Shown here: positions 1-10,092 of the stretch, piece by piece
Layout: each line of letters begins with the position of its first letter
Numbering within the stretch: position 1 is the first letter of the stretch
From: Candidatus Theseobacter exili
GTDB lineage: Bacteria > Auribacterota > JACPWU01 > Theseobacterales > Theseobacteraceae
Direction of reading: 5' to 3'
DNA: 34,010 bases
Assembly (NCBI GenBank): GCA_030765365.1
Contig: JAVCCS010000325.1
Span: forward strand, 1-34,010
Translations under genes and position numbers: made by a program
The notes under the pieces: model-generated
Told to the model about the DNA's origin: nothing
Seen by the model: only the letters and a program-made list of their open reading frames with translations
Databases searched by the model: none

Positions 1-3000
1 ATGAGATCTTCATCTGAAAAGCCCTGGACTATGTTGGTTCCGGGAGTAAACGGCGCTCCACCGTTTACAACCATATTGTATCGGGAAAAATCCTCGCCAA
101 AGTACCATTCGTCAAAAAAGTTTTCATAGTCACCGAGTAAAATATCATCACCCTGCCGCTTGCGTCCTTCAAGTCGCCGCCGTGCCTCTGAATACGGAAC
201 AAAATAACCAATAGATTCAACTGTGTTTTTTAAATAATCTTTGCCGTTAATAACCGCCGTTTCATACACATTTGCTATCTCCTCTGTTGAACCATACCCT
301 TCAACTATATAAATGGTATCAGGATCATAAGGCTCCGGGGTGCCTTTGCCCATATGTGTCATAAACCTGTCTTCCTGAAAATCGTCTCTATCTATAACCC
401 GCACCTTTAATCGGGATACTTCAGGATTAGTTGAAATACCTATTGCAGCAGAAATTCGTTCACCAAGGTTTTTTGCAAATGTTGATTTCCCAGCTCCGGG
501 CACACCGGTAATCACATACAGTTTTTCTACGGCTTTATCGGGATTACTTATAATCTGATCAACAAGCATATCTTCGGCTCTTTGCTTGGCAGCCACATTG
601 CTTTTTGGATAACTCCACGGACTTACTTCTCTTTTTTCATTACTGCTAATCCCGTTAATATTACCAATTGCCTTAATCATTTCTTCATTAATTACTTCCA
701 GTTCCCTGACAATATCATAGTTATAAAGTATTGCCTGAAGATTGATTCTTGTTTGAATTTGCTTGAAAAGAGAAGCAATAGTCTGAGGATCACTCCTTTG
801 TACTATTCCGGACGCCAGGCTTGGAATCGCTTTATCTGCAGATTCTAACCGCTGCAATAATTCAGAAGCTCTCTTTTCAACAGGTATGATTCGATATAAT
901 TCTAAAAGCATTCTTTCAAGAATTCTATCTGAATCCACTGAAGTTCCGGATACTTCCTGAACAGCCCTCAAAAAAGCCCTTAGATACTTTCCATCAACAC
1001 CCTTTAATCCTTCAGCAAAACTGCGGGCAGTCATAATTTTATTAAAAATGTCGTCAGGAACATTATTTCTACGGCAAGCTATTTCAAGAGGACGTATCAA
1101 ATCACCTGCACGAGTTCCGGAAACAACAGCATCAATAAAACGCACGGAATTGCTTTCAGGATCCAGCTGGAAAAGGCTCCATATCTTCATGAAGTTTTCA
1201 AGGTTGCGAATATTCATCATTGAACGGCGCAACAGCTGGTAATTGAGCTCGGAAATTGATTTCATATTCTCTGAATCGCTTACTATTTCCCAAATTCGCT
1301 GTACCATGCCGGAACTTGCTTCCTGACGGCCCGGCACCCATTCTCCGCCTTTCATCTCTCCATGAGGAAGAGTAAAAATTCTGAACCCTCCAAACAGTTT
1401 GCGAAACACCTGGTGTTCTTCAAAAAATGGATAAAGGTAGTTTCTTGAAACAACAACCGGAACCCCCATTGACATGGCTTCCATTGGAGTTCTTCCAAAA
1501 GTTTCGCGGTCCGACGGCTGGCTCATAACATGGGAAAATGTCATTCCTGCCAGTACTTCTCTTTGCTTAATGGAACCTAAAAAATATACCTGATCTTCAA
1601 TTCCAAGTTCCCTGGCCATCCGGACCATCCTCTGATATGTCTCCCTTTCGTTACCGGAAACATCCTTTGCTTCTCCAGCATCCTCAGCAGTACCAAGATA
1701 CTGGCCAAGAAAAAGGACACGAACTCTTCTGGAAATTCTTCCTGCTTCTGCTGCTTTATTATCCTCAATATCCTGAAGATCTTTTGCAAGTCTTAACGTA
1801 CTGTCAGGACGTTTGTTAGCATCCATTCGAGAAGGCTGAAGTATTATTATGTCACGTTTTTCCGGATCCCCGTCCAAAATAACAGGATCTTTCCCTTGCT
1901 CTCTGGATTTTGTTTCAAGAATTTCTCTAAAACTTTCCATTGCACCATTAAAATCTTCATACGCAGCTTTTTCCTCTGAATCAATCCTGGAAAGGGTTCT
2001 TTCTCCCGGCGCCCTCATTTGATCCTGAATACTTCTGTTGTCAAAAAAATCCATATCAAAAATCTTAACTGCTTCATAAAGAACAGATGGCCGAAAACTA
2101 AAAAGTTCCTCAAAAATATCTGCATTTGTTTCTGATTCTACAAAGATCTCAACAGGATCATTCGGGGTCGGCATATAGATATTTATTCTTGGTTTTGTTC
2201 GTGGCTGACGAAAATAGTTTTGGCGAACATAACATATGGCTTTTGTTTCAGATGAACGAATTTTGTTCACCTCCTCAAGAGCTCGCACGATACCTGCATA
2301 GACAACAGGATTTTCAACAGGAAGAGCAACCTGGCCTATCATTACAACATCCAGATTTTTTTCCAAAATCCAGTGAACTATAGCATTCTTTGTTTCCTCA
2401 ACACAGAAATCATGAACAGCCTGAAGGAGATCTATCCTTTGAATTTCAGAAAGCGGATTTCCGCTTCTTGCTTCTCTAAGAACCCCGGAAAGACCTCTTT
2501 TTTCAAAAAATTCAGTTTGTCTCTGCTTTATAGCATCAAAGCTGTCTACACCAGCAACTTTACCAACAATCGGATCCGTCACATCTGCGCTTTCCTGCAT
2601 ACCTCTTATCACACTGTCCATTTTGAAAACAACATCAGCCATATCCTTGTCAGAAAGAGGCTCTTCACTGAAAACTGCATTTGCAAGTTTCTTGTAAAAA
2701 TATCCGTCAACAAAGTAGTTTCTGCTGCGGTTTTCGTTAGCTCTGTCACCAAAATAAACGTTCTCATCATAGTTGCCTGCTAAAACCTCAACCCCATCAC
2801 CAAACATGTTGTCTTTTGTAAAAACATCACGAATCCATGTCTCTGTCTCAATGCTTGCCCCGCCTAAACCAAAACCTCCGCGGATAACGCCTATCTTTTT
2901 ATCACTAAGAAGATTTTTAAACCTCTCTTTACCTCCAACAACTCCTACTGCAGGTTGAACCTGATTATTTGCAGAAGCACCTTGAAAAACTTTGGAAACA

Positions 3001-6000
3001 GCCCAGCGTTTATTCCATCCATAAGAAAAGTGCACAACTGAATTAACAAGCCAGGCCGAACCTGTTCTTGCCAAATGAGCTAGTGCCCCTACAACAGTTT
3101 CATCCTTGTTAATCGCTGAAGGAGGACCTCTCGCAGGAAATACATTCATTATGCGTTGCGGCCGGGACCTCTTTTCTTCTGCCAGCTCATCCAGCTTGAA
3201 TTGCAGTATATTTCCTTCTTCTGTTTCTTCAATCGATATATCCAGGGTTTTTCCGGTTTTTCTTTCAAGAAGCTCATTTAACTCTTCAAGACTGTTAAAA
3301 TTCTGGACCTCTTCATCTGTAATCTGTGACATCATGGAACCAAGCCGTCCAACCACAATATCCGAACCGTTTTCCGAAAGAGCCTGCTCAGAAAATGAAT
3401 TAAGCATTATAATATTCTCGATAGCTGCAAGACGGGAAAGCATCTGATAAAAACGTCTGAACTGGCTTGAAAGGACATCGGGAATAATACAGTTTTTTGC
3501 ACCTAAGAGAGAAAAAATAATCTCGTTAAGCTTTTCATCACTAAGCTGTGCCATCATTTCCAAAAATTCCGGACTGATATTTTCTCCTCCTTGTCCGGTT
3601 TGCAAATCCATGACTTTATCAAAATAGCAGGCAAGTCTGTAATGAGTTTTCATAAAAGGATTAGTTAACGGGTTCCGAGCTTTTTGAAAAGCCTCTGCAA
3701 TACGGGATCCTGATAATCGGGGATTTTTTAAAGGTATACTTTCGGCAAGTTCACTTGTCCATTCTACTATTGAACAGCTTGGAGGTGCTCTTTTACCTTC
3801 CAGGGATACAATAATAGAATCCTCACCGAAAAAATCCAAAAGCATAACATTCCCAAGCCATAAAAGCGGATCAGACATTATTTCTGACAGATTTACAGGT
3901 ATACCGGGCTGTTTCTCATAAACCCTGTTACCTATCTCAACATATTCTTTTCCCCCTGCTCTATATCGTGTTACTGGCAGTTCTTTGCTGCCTTTTCGCA
4001 AAACAGCAGTATCTTCATCAATCTGTTCTGTTGAAATATCGTCGCTGTAAAGTTCACCTAAAGCAACCAGGTCACGTCTTGACATTATCTCGACGGCATG
4101 AATCAAAAGGTACGAAAGCTTTAAAGTAAACAACATTCCTGTCCTGTCCTCATAAAAGAGGCTGCCGGGAGTTAAAAAATTATTCACAAAATCGTTAAGG
4201 TTGTTAGGGCTAATTAAGAAATTGTACCCGGCAGAGAATAAAGCCTGATGAAAATCATCTTGACCATATGTTTCCCTCCATAATAATTTTGATACCGGAC
4301 CGGAAATTGCAGGATACTGATTGTGATATTCATCCAATAATCTGTCGGCTGCAGCTATCTTCTCCGCATCGCTCATTCTATCAACTTCAGCAAAAACTGC
4401 AGCGACTTCTCCTGGCTTATTGCATGTTAAGACATGAGATGCTTGAAATCTATCTCTTGCGGCCGTATTTGATCTACGCTGAAAAAAACGTTCAAGCAGG
4501 GGATTATTCAATAACAGATTATTTCTGACAGTTTCGCGCAGAACAGGCTGAAGAGCTCCCTTGAAAGGACGCGGCAGCCCCATTGCAGCATCATTTATAA
4601 CCGCACCGCTATTTTTATCAACCATTGCCTTGTAGCTAATCCGGATATAACCTTTTTTGCCTTCAACTCTTTCGTAGCTAATCAAAGGAAGAAGTCTTTT
4701 AGAAACTATTCTTGCGGGAACTTCTATGGAAATTTCTTGAAAGTTCCCTTGGGCATAGTTGTCATTAAAAAGAGGATTATTCTGCTGAGCTATTATTGTA
4801 AAGTAATGACCCCACTCAGATTCATCACAATGAACCTCATGCCAAATGAGTTCTCGTACTTTTTCAGGTCCGGCCCTGATCGCATCAGATACCGATTCAC
4901 GTGAAAGATACACAATATTTTCATCATGATCTGCCCAGTTTAGAATAAACTTTTTGTGATCTTCAATCTCAGCATCAAATAAAACTATCTTGTAAGAAAC
5001 CCCTTCTTCGTCAGTCAAAACATCACTGTATTCAGTTTCAATTGCTATTGCCCGATTATCTCGTAATGTTGAATCCTTTGCCTTAATTTCACCTTTCTTT
5101 GAAGCTAAATCTTCAGGCAAATATCCCTGGGCAATACTGCTGTCTCCCGCTCCAGAAACATTTTCAGGTGGCTGCAACCTGTTTTCTTCAAGCCTTTTGA
5201 AGACTATCTCTAATTCCCGATCATATCTCTCATGTTTTTCAACATCCATTTCCTTAGGCATTTCTTTTAAATCAGCAACGTTTACCAGAACCGGATCTCC
5301 GTCTTTTCTTACCATAAAGTTTCCAGCTGAAAGATCTGCTATACTATATCCAGACATGGCGATTTCATGAAGCAACACTTCCAGTTTTCTAAAAAACAGA
5401 GCGTTTTGAGGGCCTGCTTCCTGAAGATTTGCACCATCAACCTTTTTTAACAATAGTGCTTTCCCCGAATAATGCTTTACGATTTCAGGTACCGATACGC
5501 CGGATCTCCTTATAAGGTCATCAAGAATTCTTGCTTCACGATCGATTTCAGTCTCTCTGCTTTCTGCTCTTTTATCTATCGGCAAATAAGCCTCTTTTAA
5601 CACCATTGAACCTCCAAAACCTGTACTATGCTGCACCAGTTTCACAACGGCATCTTTCCAGACTCCAAGCAATTTTTCATATTTTATTGAAGGATCAAGT
5701 TTATTAGTTTGCACCAATTCACTAGCACGACCCGAGCCCAGAAGCAACTCGTCAGCTTCCTCAATACTTATTCCAATATCTGTAGCCCTGCTTAATATTG
5801 CGGCTAATGCCATAAAGTCATTTTTTACTGCATAAGTTTTTATCTCATTGGTTTCAAGGATACCCAGCACAAGTTTTTCATATATCTTCCCTAACAATAT
5901 TTTTGCTTTCTCTTTGTCTCCAGGATATTGAAAAGATTTTTCTGTCTCATTTGAAACAACTTTTTCATAAACATAACTAATTCTTTGAAGCAGATCAAAG

Positions 6001-6629
6001 ATCTGGTTTAAAGTAGTTTCACTAACATATACCTCGCCAAAATCATCCAGACTTAAACGGCCTTTCCTGCTGAATTCTTCAATCGCATTCCATTTATAAA
6101 CAATAGGCATCTGCTGGGAAACAACCTGCTGCAGTATCGGCCTGAGTTCACCCATATATGGTTTTGGCAAAGGAATCCCGACCCAGTCAACAAGCGTACC
6201 GCTAACTACAAGCTGTGTAATACCTGTTACAAATTGCTTACCTACAATAAATCTTTGTTCTGCCGGAGCCTGTCTTTTTTCGGCTTTATATTCAAGAACA
6301 ACAGTTCCATCTGCTCCCATACTATGAGGAATCACATCAAGAACATGTTCCGGTATTCTCCAGGCAGGCAAGCGTACTGTTACCGTTTCATACATGTCTG
6401 ATGTTTGCTCAAAAAAATCCCTGAACCTCGGATCATACTGTTGAGCAACAACTGTAAAAAACTGCCCGAATGGAGACAAATCGCTGTTTACTGCCTGATT
6501 CACCAGCCTTTGTATTGACCCGACAGGTCCTACGCGAGCAGCCAGCACTGCTTTTCTTCCTATATAAACCTTGCCTTTCTCCCCTGTTTTGACAGGTTTC
6601 TCACGCCAGTGAAGAAAAAACCGCCGGGG
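1..6629 (-). CDS. Giant multidomain protein, downstream part (GT4 glycosyltransferase, kinase-like, P-loop), open at left edge
   Basis: This frame is stop-free from 6629 down to position 1, giving at least 2209 codons, and has no stop at the window edge. Read 5' to 3' on the minus strand it holds the C-terminal half of module A (to about 6060), a helical stretch, a protein-kinase-like domain (about 5635-5240), module B (about 5040-4470), a long mostly helical region of unknown role (about 4470-3010), a GT-B fold glycosyltransferase of GT4 type (about 3010-1350), another helical stretch and a P-loop domain (about 530-90). The frame opens just after an in-frame TAA, inside a domain whose beginning lies in the neighbouring frame. 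It is therefore best read as the continuation of the 6601-9864 gene after a frameshift. The only nearby independent start is GTG 6548, preceded by AGGA, but that would cut the domain in half. The whole protein is probably exported or envelope-associated; its function is unknown. Confidence 0.85.
90..530 (-). repeat. P-loop kinase-like domain, copy 2 (left giant)
   Basis: The copy contains KLYVITGVPGAGKSTF (Walker A codons at 480-506), RVIDRDDFQ, DTIYIVEGYGSTEEIANVYE, SIGYFVPYSEARRRLEGRKR, and then GFSDEDL at the window edge. It is paralogous to copy 1, and the helical stretch before it also resembles the one before copy 1. This suggests that a larger helical-plus-P-loop unit was duplicated. 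Confidence 0.7.
1350..3010 (-). other. GT4-type glycosyltransferase domain in the left giant protein
   Basis: The N-terminal half starts with IGVIRGGFGLGGASIETETW, a glycine-rich loop typical of GT-B folds. The C-terminal half has ILQPSRMDANKRPDSTLRLA, VRVLFLGQYLG, VYFLGSIKQREVLAG, and MSQPSDRETFGRTPMEAMS followed by GVPVVVS. The latter is the E-x(7)-E nucleotide-sugar site of GT4 enzymes. It lies between the two P-loop copies. Donor and acceptor are unknown. Confidence 0.8.
4470..5040 (-). repeat. Module B of the left giant protein
   Basis: The module begins SDVLTDEEGVSYKIVLFD and continues with KKFILNW, VYLSRESV, WGHYFTIIAQQNNPLF, ISIEVPARIV, GYIRISYKA and MGLPRPFKGALQPVLRE, all in one uninterrupted frame. 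It matches module A block by block and is the reference that reveals the frameshift there. Confidence 0.7.
5240..5635 (-). other. Protein-kinase-like fold in the left giant protein
   Basis: A glycine-rich segment GFGGSMVLKEAYL comes first, then LLLKKVDGANLQEA (hinge-like). Next is SIADLSAGNFMV, which resembles the D-x(4)-N catalytic loop, then VLVNVADLKE, which resembles a degenerate DFG-type strand. The order fits the protein kinase/aminoglycoside phosphotransferase superfamily. Activity cannot be judged, because the HRD His is not evident. Confidence 0.5.
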
Positions 6630-6710
6630 TTACCAAAACCATTAAGTCGGTATCATATAAGATAATTTCGTATTTATTACCCTCAACATCAGTAAGGACA
6701 TCCGCACAAT
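6060..6710 (-). repeat. Module A of the left giant protein (spans the frameshift)
   Basis: The module begins with DVLTDVEGNKYEIILYD in the upstream frame. After the shift it continues with RRFFLHW, VYIGRKAV, FGQFFTVVAQQYDPRF, VTVRLPAWRIP, GTVVLEYKA and GIPLPKPYMGELRPILQQ. It is paralogous to module B downstream and is rich in predicted beta strands. I recognise no named family. Confidence 0.7.
6601..6629 (-). other. Frameshift joining the two halves of the left giant gene
   Basis: The upstream frame ends at TGA 6603-6601, while the next frame opens at 6629 just after TAA. Continuing in the new frame gives RRFFLHW followed by VYIGRKAV and FTVVAQQ. These match KKFILNW, VYLSRESV and FTIIAQQ in module B of the same protein. 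The required shift is +1, meaning one extra base in this sequence. Candidate sites are a T6 run (A6 at 6615-6620 on the plus strand) and a C4 run (G4 at 6626-6629). A homopolymer indel, biological or technical, is the simplest cause. Programmed frameshifting is possible, but I see no known stimulatory signal. Confidence 0.8.
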
Positions 6711-9700
6711 CTGTTTCTAGTTCACTGGCAAGTTCCCTGTTAACCTTTGCTGCAGATGAATTTCCTTTTTCTCGAATTGTCTGCTTACGCTTGATTTGAG
6801 TCCGAAAACCTCTTAATTCCTCAGGGCTCAATCCTTTCATTGTTCTTCTTGGCTGATACGGAATCCGGACAACAGTAGCTCCATCAATCAGGTATTCACA
6901 AGCAGCATAATGAAAATACATTTTGTTATATAATTCAGAATACTCTTCAATAATAACTCTATCACTGACTCTGTTGCCTTTTTCAGTTCTGCCACGTTGA
7001 CGAACACGTTCTAAAGCAACTTCATAAGGCAGGAAAATTCCTATAGGTACAATCTCCTTTTTCTTCACTTCCTCTTCACCTTCAACTAAATCATCGTATG
7101 TTTCAGCGACTGCCTCAGGAGGACCAAAACCTTCGACAATATAAATTGTATTGGGATAATATTGTGTTTTAAATGCCTCAGCAGCATCTTTTGCTTCCTG
7201 AATCTCATCCGGTCTGATCACACGAAACTTTAACGGAAGTTGTCTTTTGTTTATTTCCTTGAAAAGTTCAACCATTATAACATTAGTAAATGTTGTTTTC
7301 GAAGCTCCGGGAACACCAACTATTACATAAAGCTTTTGAGGTTCTCTTATCATACGATCAATTAACTTGGGAAGCGCAATACTTCCATCTGAAAGAGCAA
7401 CAGATCCTATGGGTGGCCTACTTCTGTCCATTTCCAAACGATCCATTAAATCCGATAATACCTGTTCAGCCCTATATAGTTCAGGATTAAAAGCTGCGAA
7501 TACATTCCTTACATCAGTATCCGTATATGCCTTTTCCATGCTTATAAACATTTCAAGAAATTCAACCAATAAACCTTTTTGATACGGAGAAAGAAAAACG
7601 GCTGCTTCTATTGCCGCTTTTGATTCCACAGTGGAATCACCAATAAGATCATCATGTAAATTCTTTACAACATCACCACTAGAAATCAATCCCATAAGCT
7701 TATTCTGCATCTGTACAGCTAACTCAGCTGCTTCTCCTCCATTATAAGCAACCCGTCTAACTGCTTTTAGCATTCTAAGGCCGTTTTGCTTATCAATTTT
7801 TGAAAAATTATCAGTTAATTCATCAGGCCCCATTGCTAATGCGCAAACCTCGTCAGGAACCCCGTATACCTTCATGTAATTATAAATGTCTCCCAGCCGG
7901 CTGCGAAGATCCTCTTCAGTAACAATTTGCCTCAAAGCCTCTTCTTCCTGCATTTCTGCATACCATTCTGCTGCTGTTTCAGATAAAGGATGATTTATTT
8001 CTTCAAGAAACCGCAGGGTAAGTTGAGCTGTTGCCGGGCCTGAACCAAGTAAATTACGAACAGATTCTTCTGTAAAGATATCTGTAATTTCTGCTTGATA
8101 ATATGTCACTGAATGGCTACGCATTCCGGCGATCAATTCTTCATTTTTATCTGTAAAGGTCCCTGCTGATCTGAGATTTCCTTCCCAGGCATCTAAAAGT
8201 CGGTCGAGAACCTTCTTAGAATTTTCAGCAGGAATCCCATGGGATGAAAGAAATACAGAAATATAAGCATTTATTAAAGCTTCGTTATTCTCCTCTTTCA
8301 TCGCAGGGCTTAGTCTTTCCATAAGAACATTAAACTGGGAGACAAATGAAAGAGCGTTAAAATCAATTCTTTCATCCATCATCAGGCTTTTATATGCAGT
8401 CATATCAACTTGTGATGTCATAGGTGTCAGGACAGTATAACCAATACCCTTTTTGCGGAAATTCTCCTTGAGCCCATCCGTATGAAAACCTCCACAGATA
8501 ACGACAGCTGTTTTTGCTTCCTGTTCATTCATCCTTAATATTGCATTCCTGTAGAGTGCACTATCACGTTTAATAGCAAGCTTATAAAACCTTTGTATTG
8601 ATTTCATTTCGCTTTTAGCTTCGGTTGCCAAACGAAGAATCCCATCTTTATCAGGTAAAGAAATTTTACTTTTTGAAAAATCAAACAGACTTTTACAAAA
8701 ACGCACAATTTCAAAAAGCCTTTTTGAAGAAAATCCGGAATAGTCATCGCGCGAAAGCTCAAGACTGGCAGACCTTACAATAACCTGAAAATCATCTGAA
8801 AAACTACACAACTGTTTTTCTTCTTCGCTCTTAGCTAATTTATTACGAATATCTGCCTGAATTCCATTGATCTCCTGAAAAAGGCTGTTCTTGTCTATTT
8901 TGCTTTCCTCTTTGACAACTTTCATATACTCACAAAAATTCATGTATTTTTCAGTTAACCCAACGGATCTAATCATCTCATCTAACAAACTAAAATATGA
9001 ACTTTGCCCTGCTTTACCCATTCGATATTCAAGACTCATTTGAAGTAATTTTGCCACTTTTTCATTTGGGAGTTTTTCAGCGAGTACAGGAAGAAGCTTT
9101 TCCATTTCCTGTTGAACGAGATCAAAATTCACAGATTCCATAGGGTCAATCAAATTGATAAAAGCTTCAAATGAAGGATACCTGCTTGTTCTGATGCCAT
9201 AAAAATTATTTTCTTTAAGAAACTGCATGTATTTTGATATCGATATCTCGTCATTCTCAAAGCTGTACTTTACTTTTATGAACTTTTTCAATTGCGTATC
9301 GGCAACAGATTCAGTAAGACGAACAAATAAAGAATCCAGCTTATCGGTCAACTCATTTAAAGCTTCACAGTTTTGAAACGTTTCCCGGTATGCTTTAAAG
9401 TTATCAACGTAAAGATCCGCATCTTCTATTCCCCAAAGTTCAAAAGAATTAATCTCACCATTGACAATAGAAAAATATTCAGGACCTGTAACAACACCTT
9501 CTTTCACAAACTTTTTTGTGATTTTCTTTCTTACAAGCTTGTCAGGAAAGGCAGAATACAGACCAGTTTTAACTTTTCCATAAGCTCCTTCTACAAAAAC
9601 GGCAGGCATTTCATCTCTGTTTTTGAGTATAATCTCAAGTGTACGGGCAATATTGAGCTGTGCTTCAAGATTACAATGAAGATCACGAATCAATATGACG

Positions 9701-9864
9701 TGCCTGTTTTCATCTCCGCTGAAACGATCGTTTATTGAAGCAATATTAGGGGGAATGCTTATTTCACTAACAGGAACATTGCGATTATGCTTAGTTCCCG
9801 CATGAGCTGAATAGCTGAGAAAAACAACAGCAACAGTTATAAAAATCAGTTTGCGAAATGGCAC
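6601..9864 (-). CDS. Giant multidomain protein, N-terminal part: signal peptide, ChaN/TIKI-like domain, P-loop domain 1
   Basis: The ORF has 1087 codons. It starts at GTG 9864, supported by AGGTGA six bases upstream (tcacct at 9871-9876 on the plus strand). Residues 1-23 are a Sec signal peptide ending in AHA. Residues 54 to about 495 carry HVILIRDLHCNLEAQ (D61, H63), VFVEGA and, near the end, CGGFHTDG (H461). This spacing recalls the ChaN/EreA/TraB-TIKI clan (GExH..N...Q, then E, then a terminal G-H), so a metal- or heme-binding or hydrolase-like fold is possible but not shown. A helical region follows to about residue 840. Then comes a P-loop domain with Walker A GVPGASKTT (K856), followed by IYIVEGFG and an Arg-rich RVRQRGR lid, like zeta-toxin or AAA_33 kinases. 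The last 45 residues begin module A and end early at TGA 6601, which looks like a frameshift rather than a true C-terminus. Confidence 0.88.
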   Translation of the reverse strand: MPFRKLIFITVAVVFLSYSAHAGTKHNRNVPVSEISIPPNIASINDRFSGDENRHVILIRDLHCNLEAQLNIARTLEIILKNRDEMPAVFVEGAYGKVKTGLYSAFPDKLVRKKITKKFVKEGVVTGPEYFSIVNGEINSFELWGIEDADLYVDNFKAYRETFQNCEALNELTDKLDSLFVRLTESVADTQLKKFIKVKYSFENDEISISKYMQFLKENNFYGIRTSRYPSFEAFINLIDPMESVNFDLVQQEMEKLLPVLAEKLPNEKVAKLLQMSLEYRMGKAGQSSYFSLLDEMIRSVGLTEKYMNFCEYMKVVKEESKIDKNSLFQEINGIQADIRNKLAKSEEEKQLCSFSDDFQVIVRSASLELSRDDYSGFSSKRLFEIVRFCKSLFDFSKSKISLPDKDGILRLATEAKSEMKSIQRFYKLAIKRDSALYRNAILRMNEQEAKTAVVICGGFHTDGLKENFRKKGIGYTVLTPMTSQVDMTAYKSLMMDERIDFNALSFVSQFNVLMERLSPAMKEENNEALINAYISVFLSSHGIPAENSKKVLDRLLDAWEGNLRSAGTFTDKNEELIAGMRSHSVTYYQAEITDIFTEESVRNLLGSGPATAQLTLRFLEEINHPLSETAAEWYAEMQEEEALRQIVTEEDLRSRLGDIYNYMKVYGVPDEVCALAMGPDELTDNFSKIDKQNGLRMLKAVRRVAYNGGEAAELAVQMQNKLMGLISSGDVVKNLHDDLIGDSTVESKAAIEAAVFLSPYQKGLLVEFLEMFISMEKAYTDTDVRNVFAAFNPELYRAEQVLSDLMDRLEMDRSRPPIGSVALSDGSIALPKLIDRMIREPQKLYVIVGVPGASKTTFTNVIMVELFKEINKRQLPLKFRVIRPDEIQEAKDAAEAFKTQYYPNTIYIVEGFGPPEAVAETYDDLVEGEEEVKKKEIVPIGIFLPYEVALERVRQRGRTEKGNRVSDRVIIEEYSELYNKMYFHYAACEYLIDGATVVRIPYQPRRTMKGLSPEELRGFRTQIKRKQTIREKGNSSAAKVNRELASELETDCADVLTDVEGNKYEIILYDTDLMVLVTPAVFSSLA
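6850..7345 (-). repeat. P-loop kinase-like domain, copy 1 (left giant)
   Basis: The copy contains KLYVIVGVPGASKTTF, a basic/acidic stretch with RVIRPDEIQ, NTIYIVEGFGPPEAVAETY, PIGIFLPYEVALERVRQRGR and, at its end, GLSPEELRG. Copy 2 at 90-530 has the same landmarks in the same order. The motif set resembles zeta-toxin/AAA_33 nucleoside or sugar-nucleotide kinases; the substrate is unknown. Confidence 0.7.
8380..9705 (-). other. ChaN/TIKI-like domain of the left giant protein
   Basis: Landmarks are LIRDLHCNLEAQ near the start, VFVEGAYGK, SAFPDKLVRKKITKKFVKEG, FELWGIEDADLYVDNFKAYR, GGFHTDG and LMMDER at the end. All recur in the same order in the right giant protein (20717-22085). The clan assignment rests on motif resemblance only; the paralogy between the two copies is clear by eye. 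Confidence 0.7.
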
Positions 9865-9880
9865 AAATATTCACCTATTG

Positions 9881-9898
9881 TATATATTTAAATATATA
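9881..9898. promoter_or_regulatory. AT-only palindrome upstream of the left giant gene
   Basis: TATATATTTAAATATATA is a perfect 18-base palindrome five bases before the ribosome binding site of the giant gene, in its predicted leader. It could be an operator or simply low-complexity AT sequence. Confidence 0.25.
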
Positions 9899-9989
9899 TC
9901 TACATTCTGTACATTTAACATATTAGTTGGTATAGTTTAGCATCTTTTTTGTATTTTGTAAATATACAGACAGATACATATAGTAAAAA

Positions 9990-10010
9990 ATGTGAAAAAC
10001 TTTTTCACAT
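9990..10010. promoter_or_regulatory. Perfect palindrome at the predicted glgP transcription start
   Basis: The arms ATGTGAAAAA and TTTTTCACAT surround a single C. The palindrome begins about five bases after the predicted -10 box, so it sits at the transcription start. It could be a repressor operator or a 5' hairpin of the mRNA. The TGTGA/TCACA ends recall CRP/FNR half-sites, but their 9-base spacing does not fit those regulators. Confidence 0.45.
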
Positions 10011-10092
10011 CTTCATATCAGATTATATACAATTATGTTTAAAAACTGTTTTCCCTGTAAATTATTAGCCTTCGGAAAGGGGAACTTGTATC

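Larger units (their letters stand above)
9865..10092. promoter_or_regulatory. Divergent AT-rich control region between the left giant gene and glgP
   Basis: These 228 bases hold no gene. On the plus strand TTGTAA (9956-9961) and TATAGT (9979-9984), 17 bases apart, look like a sigma70-type promoter for glgP. On the minus strand TTTACA (9962-9957) and TAAACT (9939-9934), also 17 apart, would serve the giant gene. The two -35 boxes overlap. Both are pattern calls by eye. Confidence 0.4.

Noticed and set aside
582-4528. Several short plus-strand ORFs of 60-136 codons across the left giant gene
   Set aside because: They lie opposite a continuous 2200-codon frame with recognisable domains, have low-complexity sequence and no ribosome sites.
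6548-6570. Separate downstream gene starting at GTG 6548 of the left giant
   Set aside because: AGGA precedes it, but the start would fall inside module A, which is whole only if both frames are joined.
6601-6629. Programmed ribosomal frameshift of the prfB type
   Set aside because: No CUU-UGA-C-like slippery stop and no internal Shine-Dalgarno at the proper distance; a homopolymer indel explains the data more simply.
9991-10009. CRP/FNR-like binding site TGTGA...TCACA
   Set aside because: The half-sites are separated by nine bases instead of six, so the geometry does not fit; kept only as a palindrome of unknown binder.
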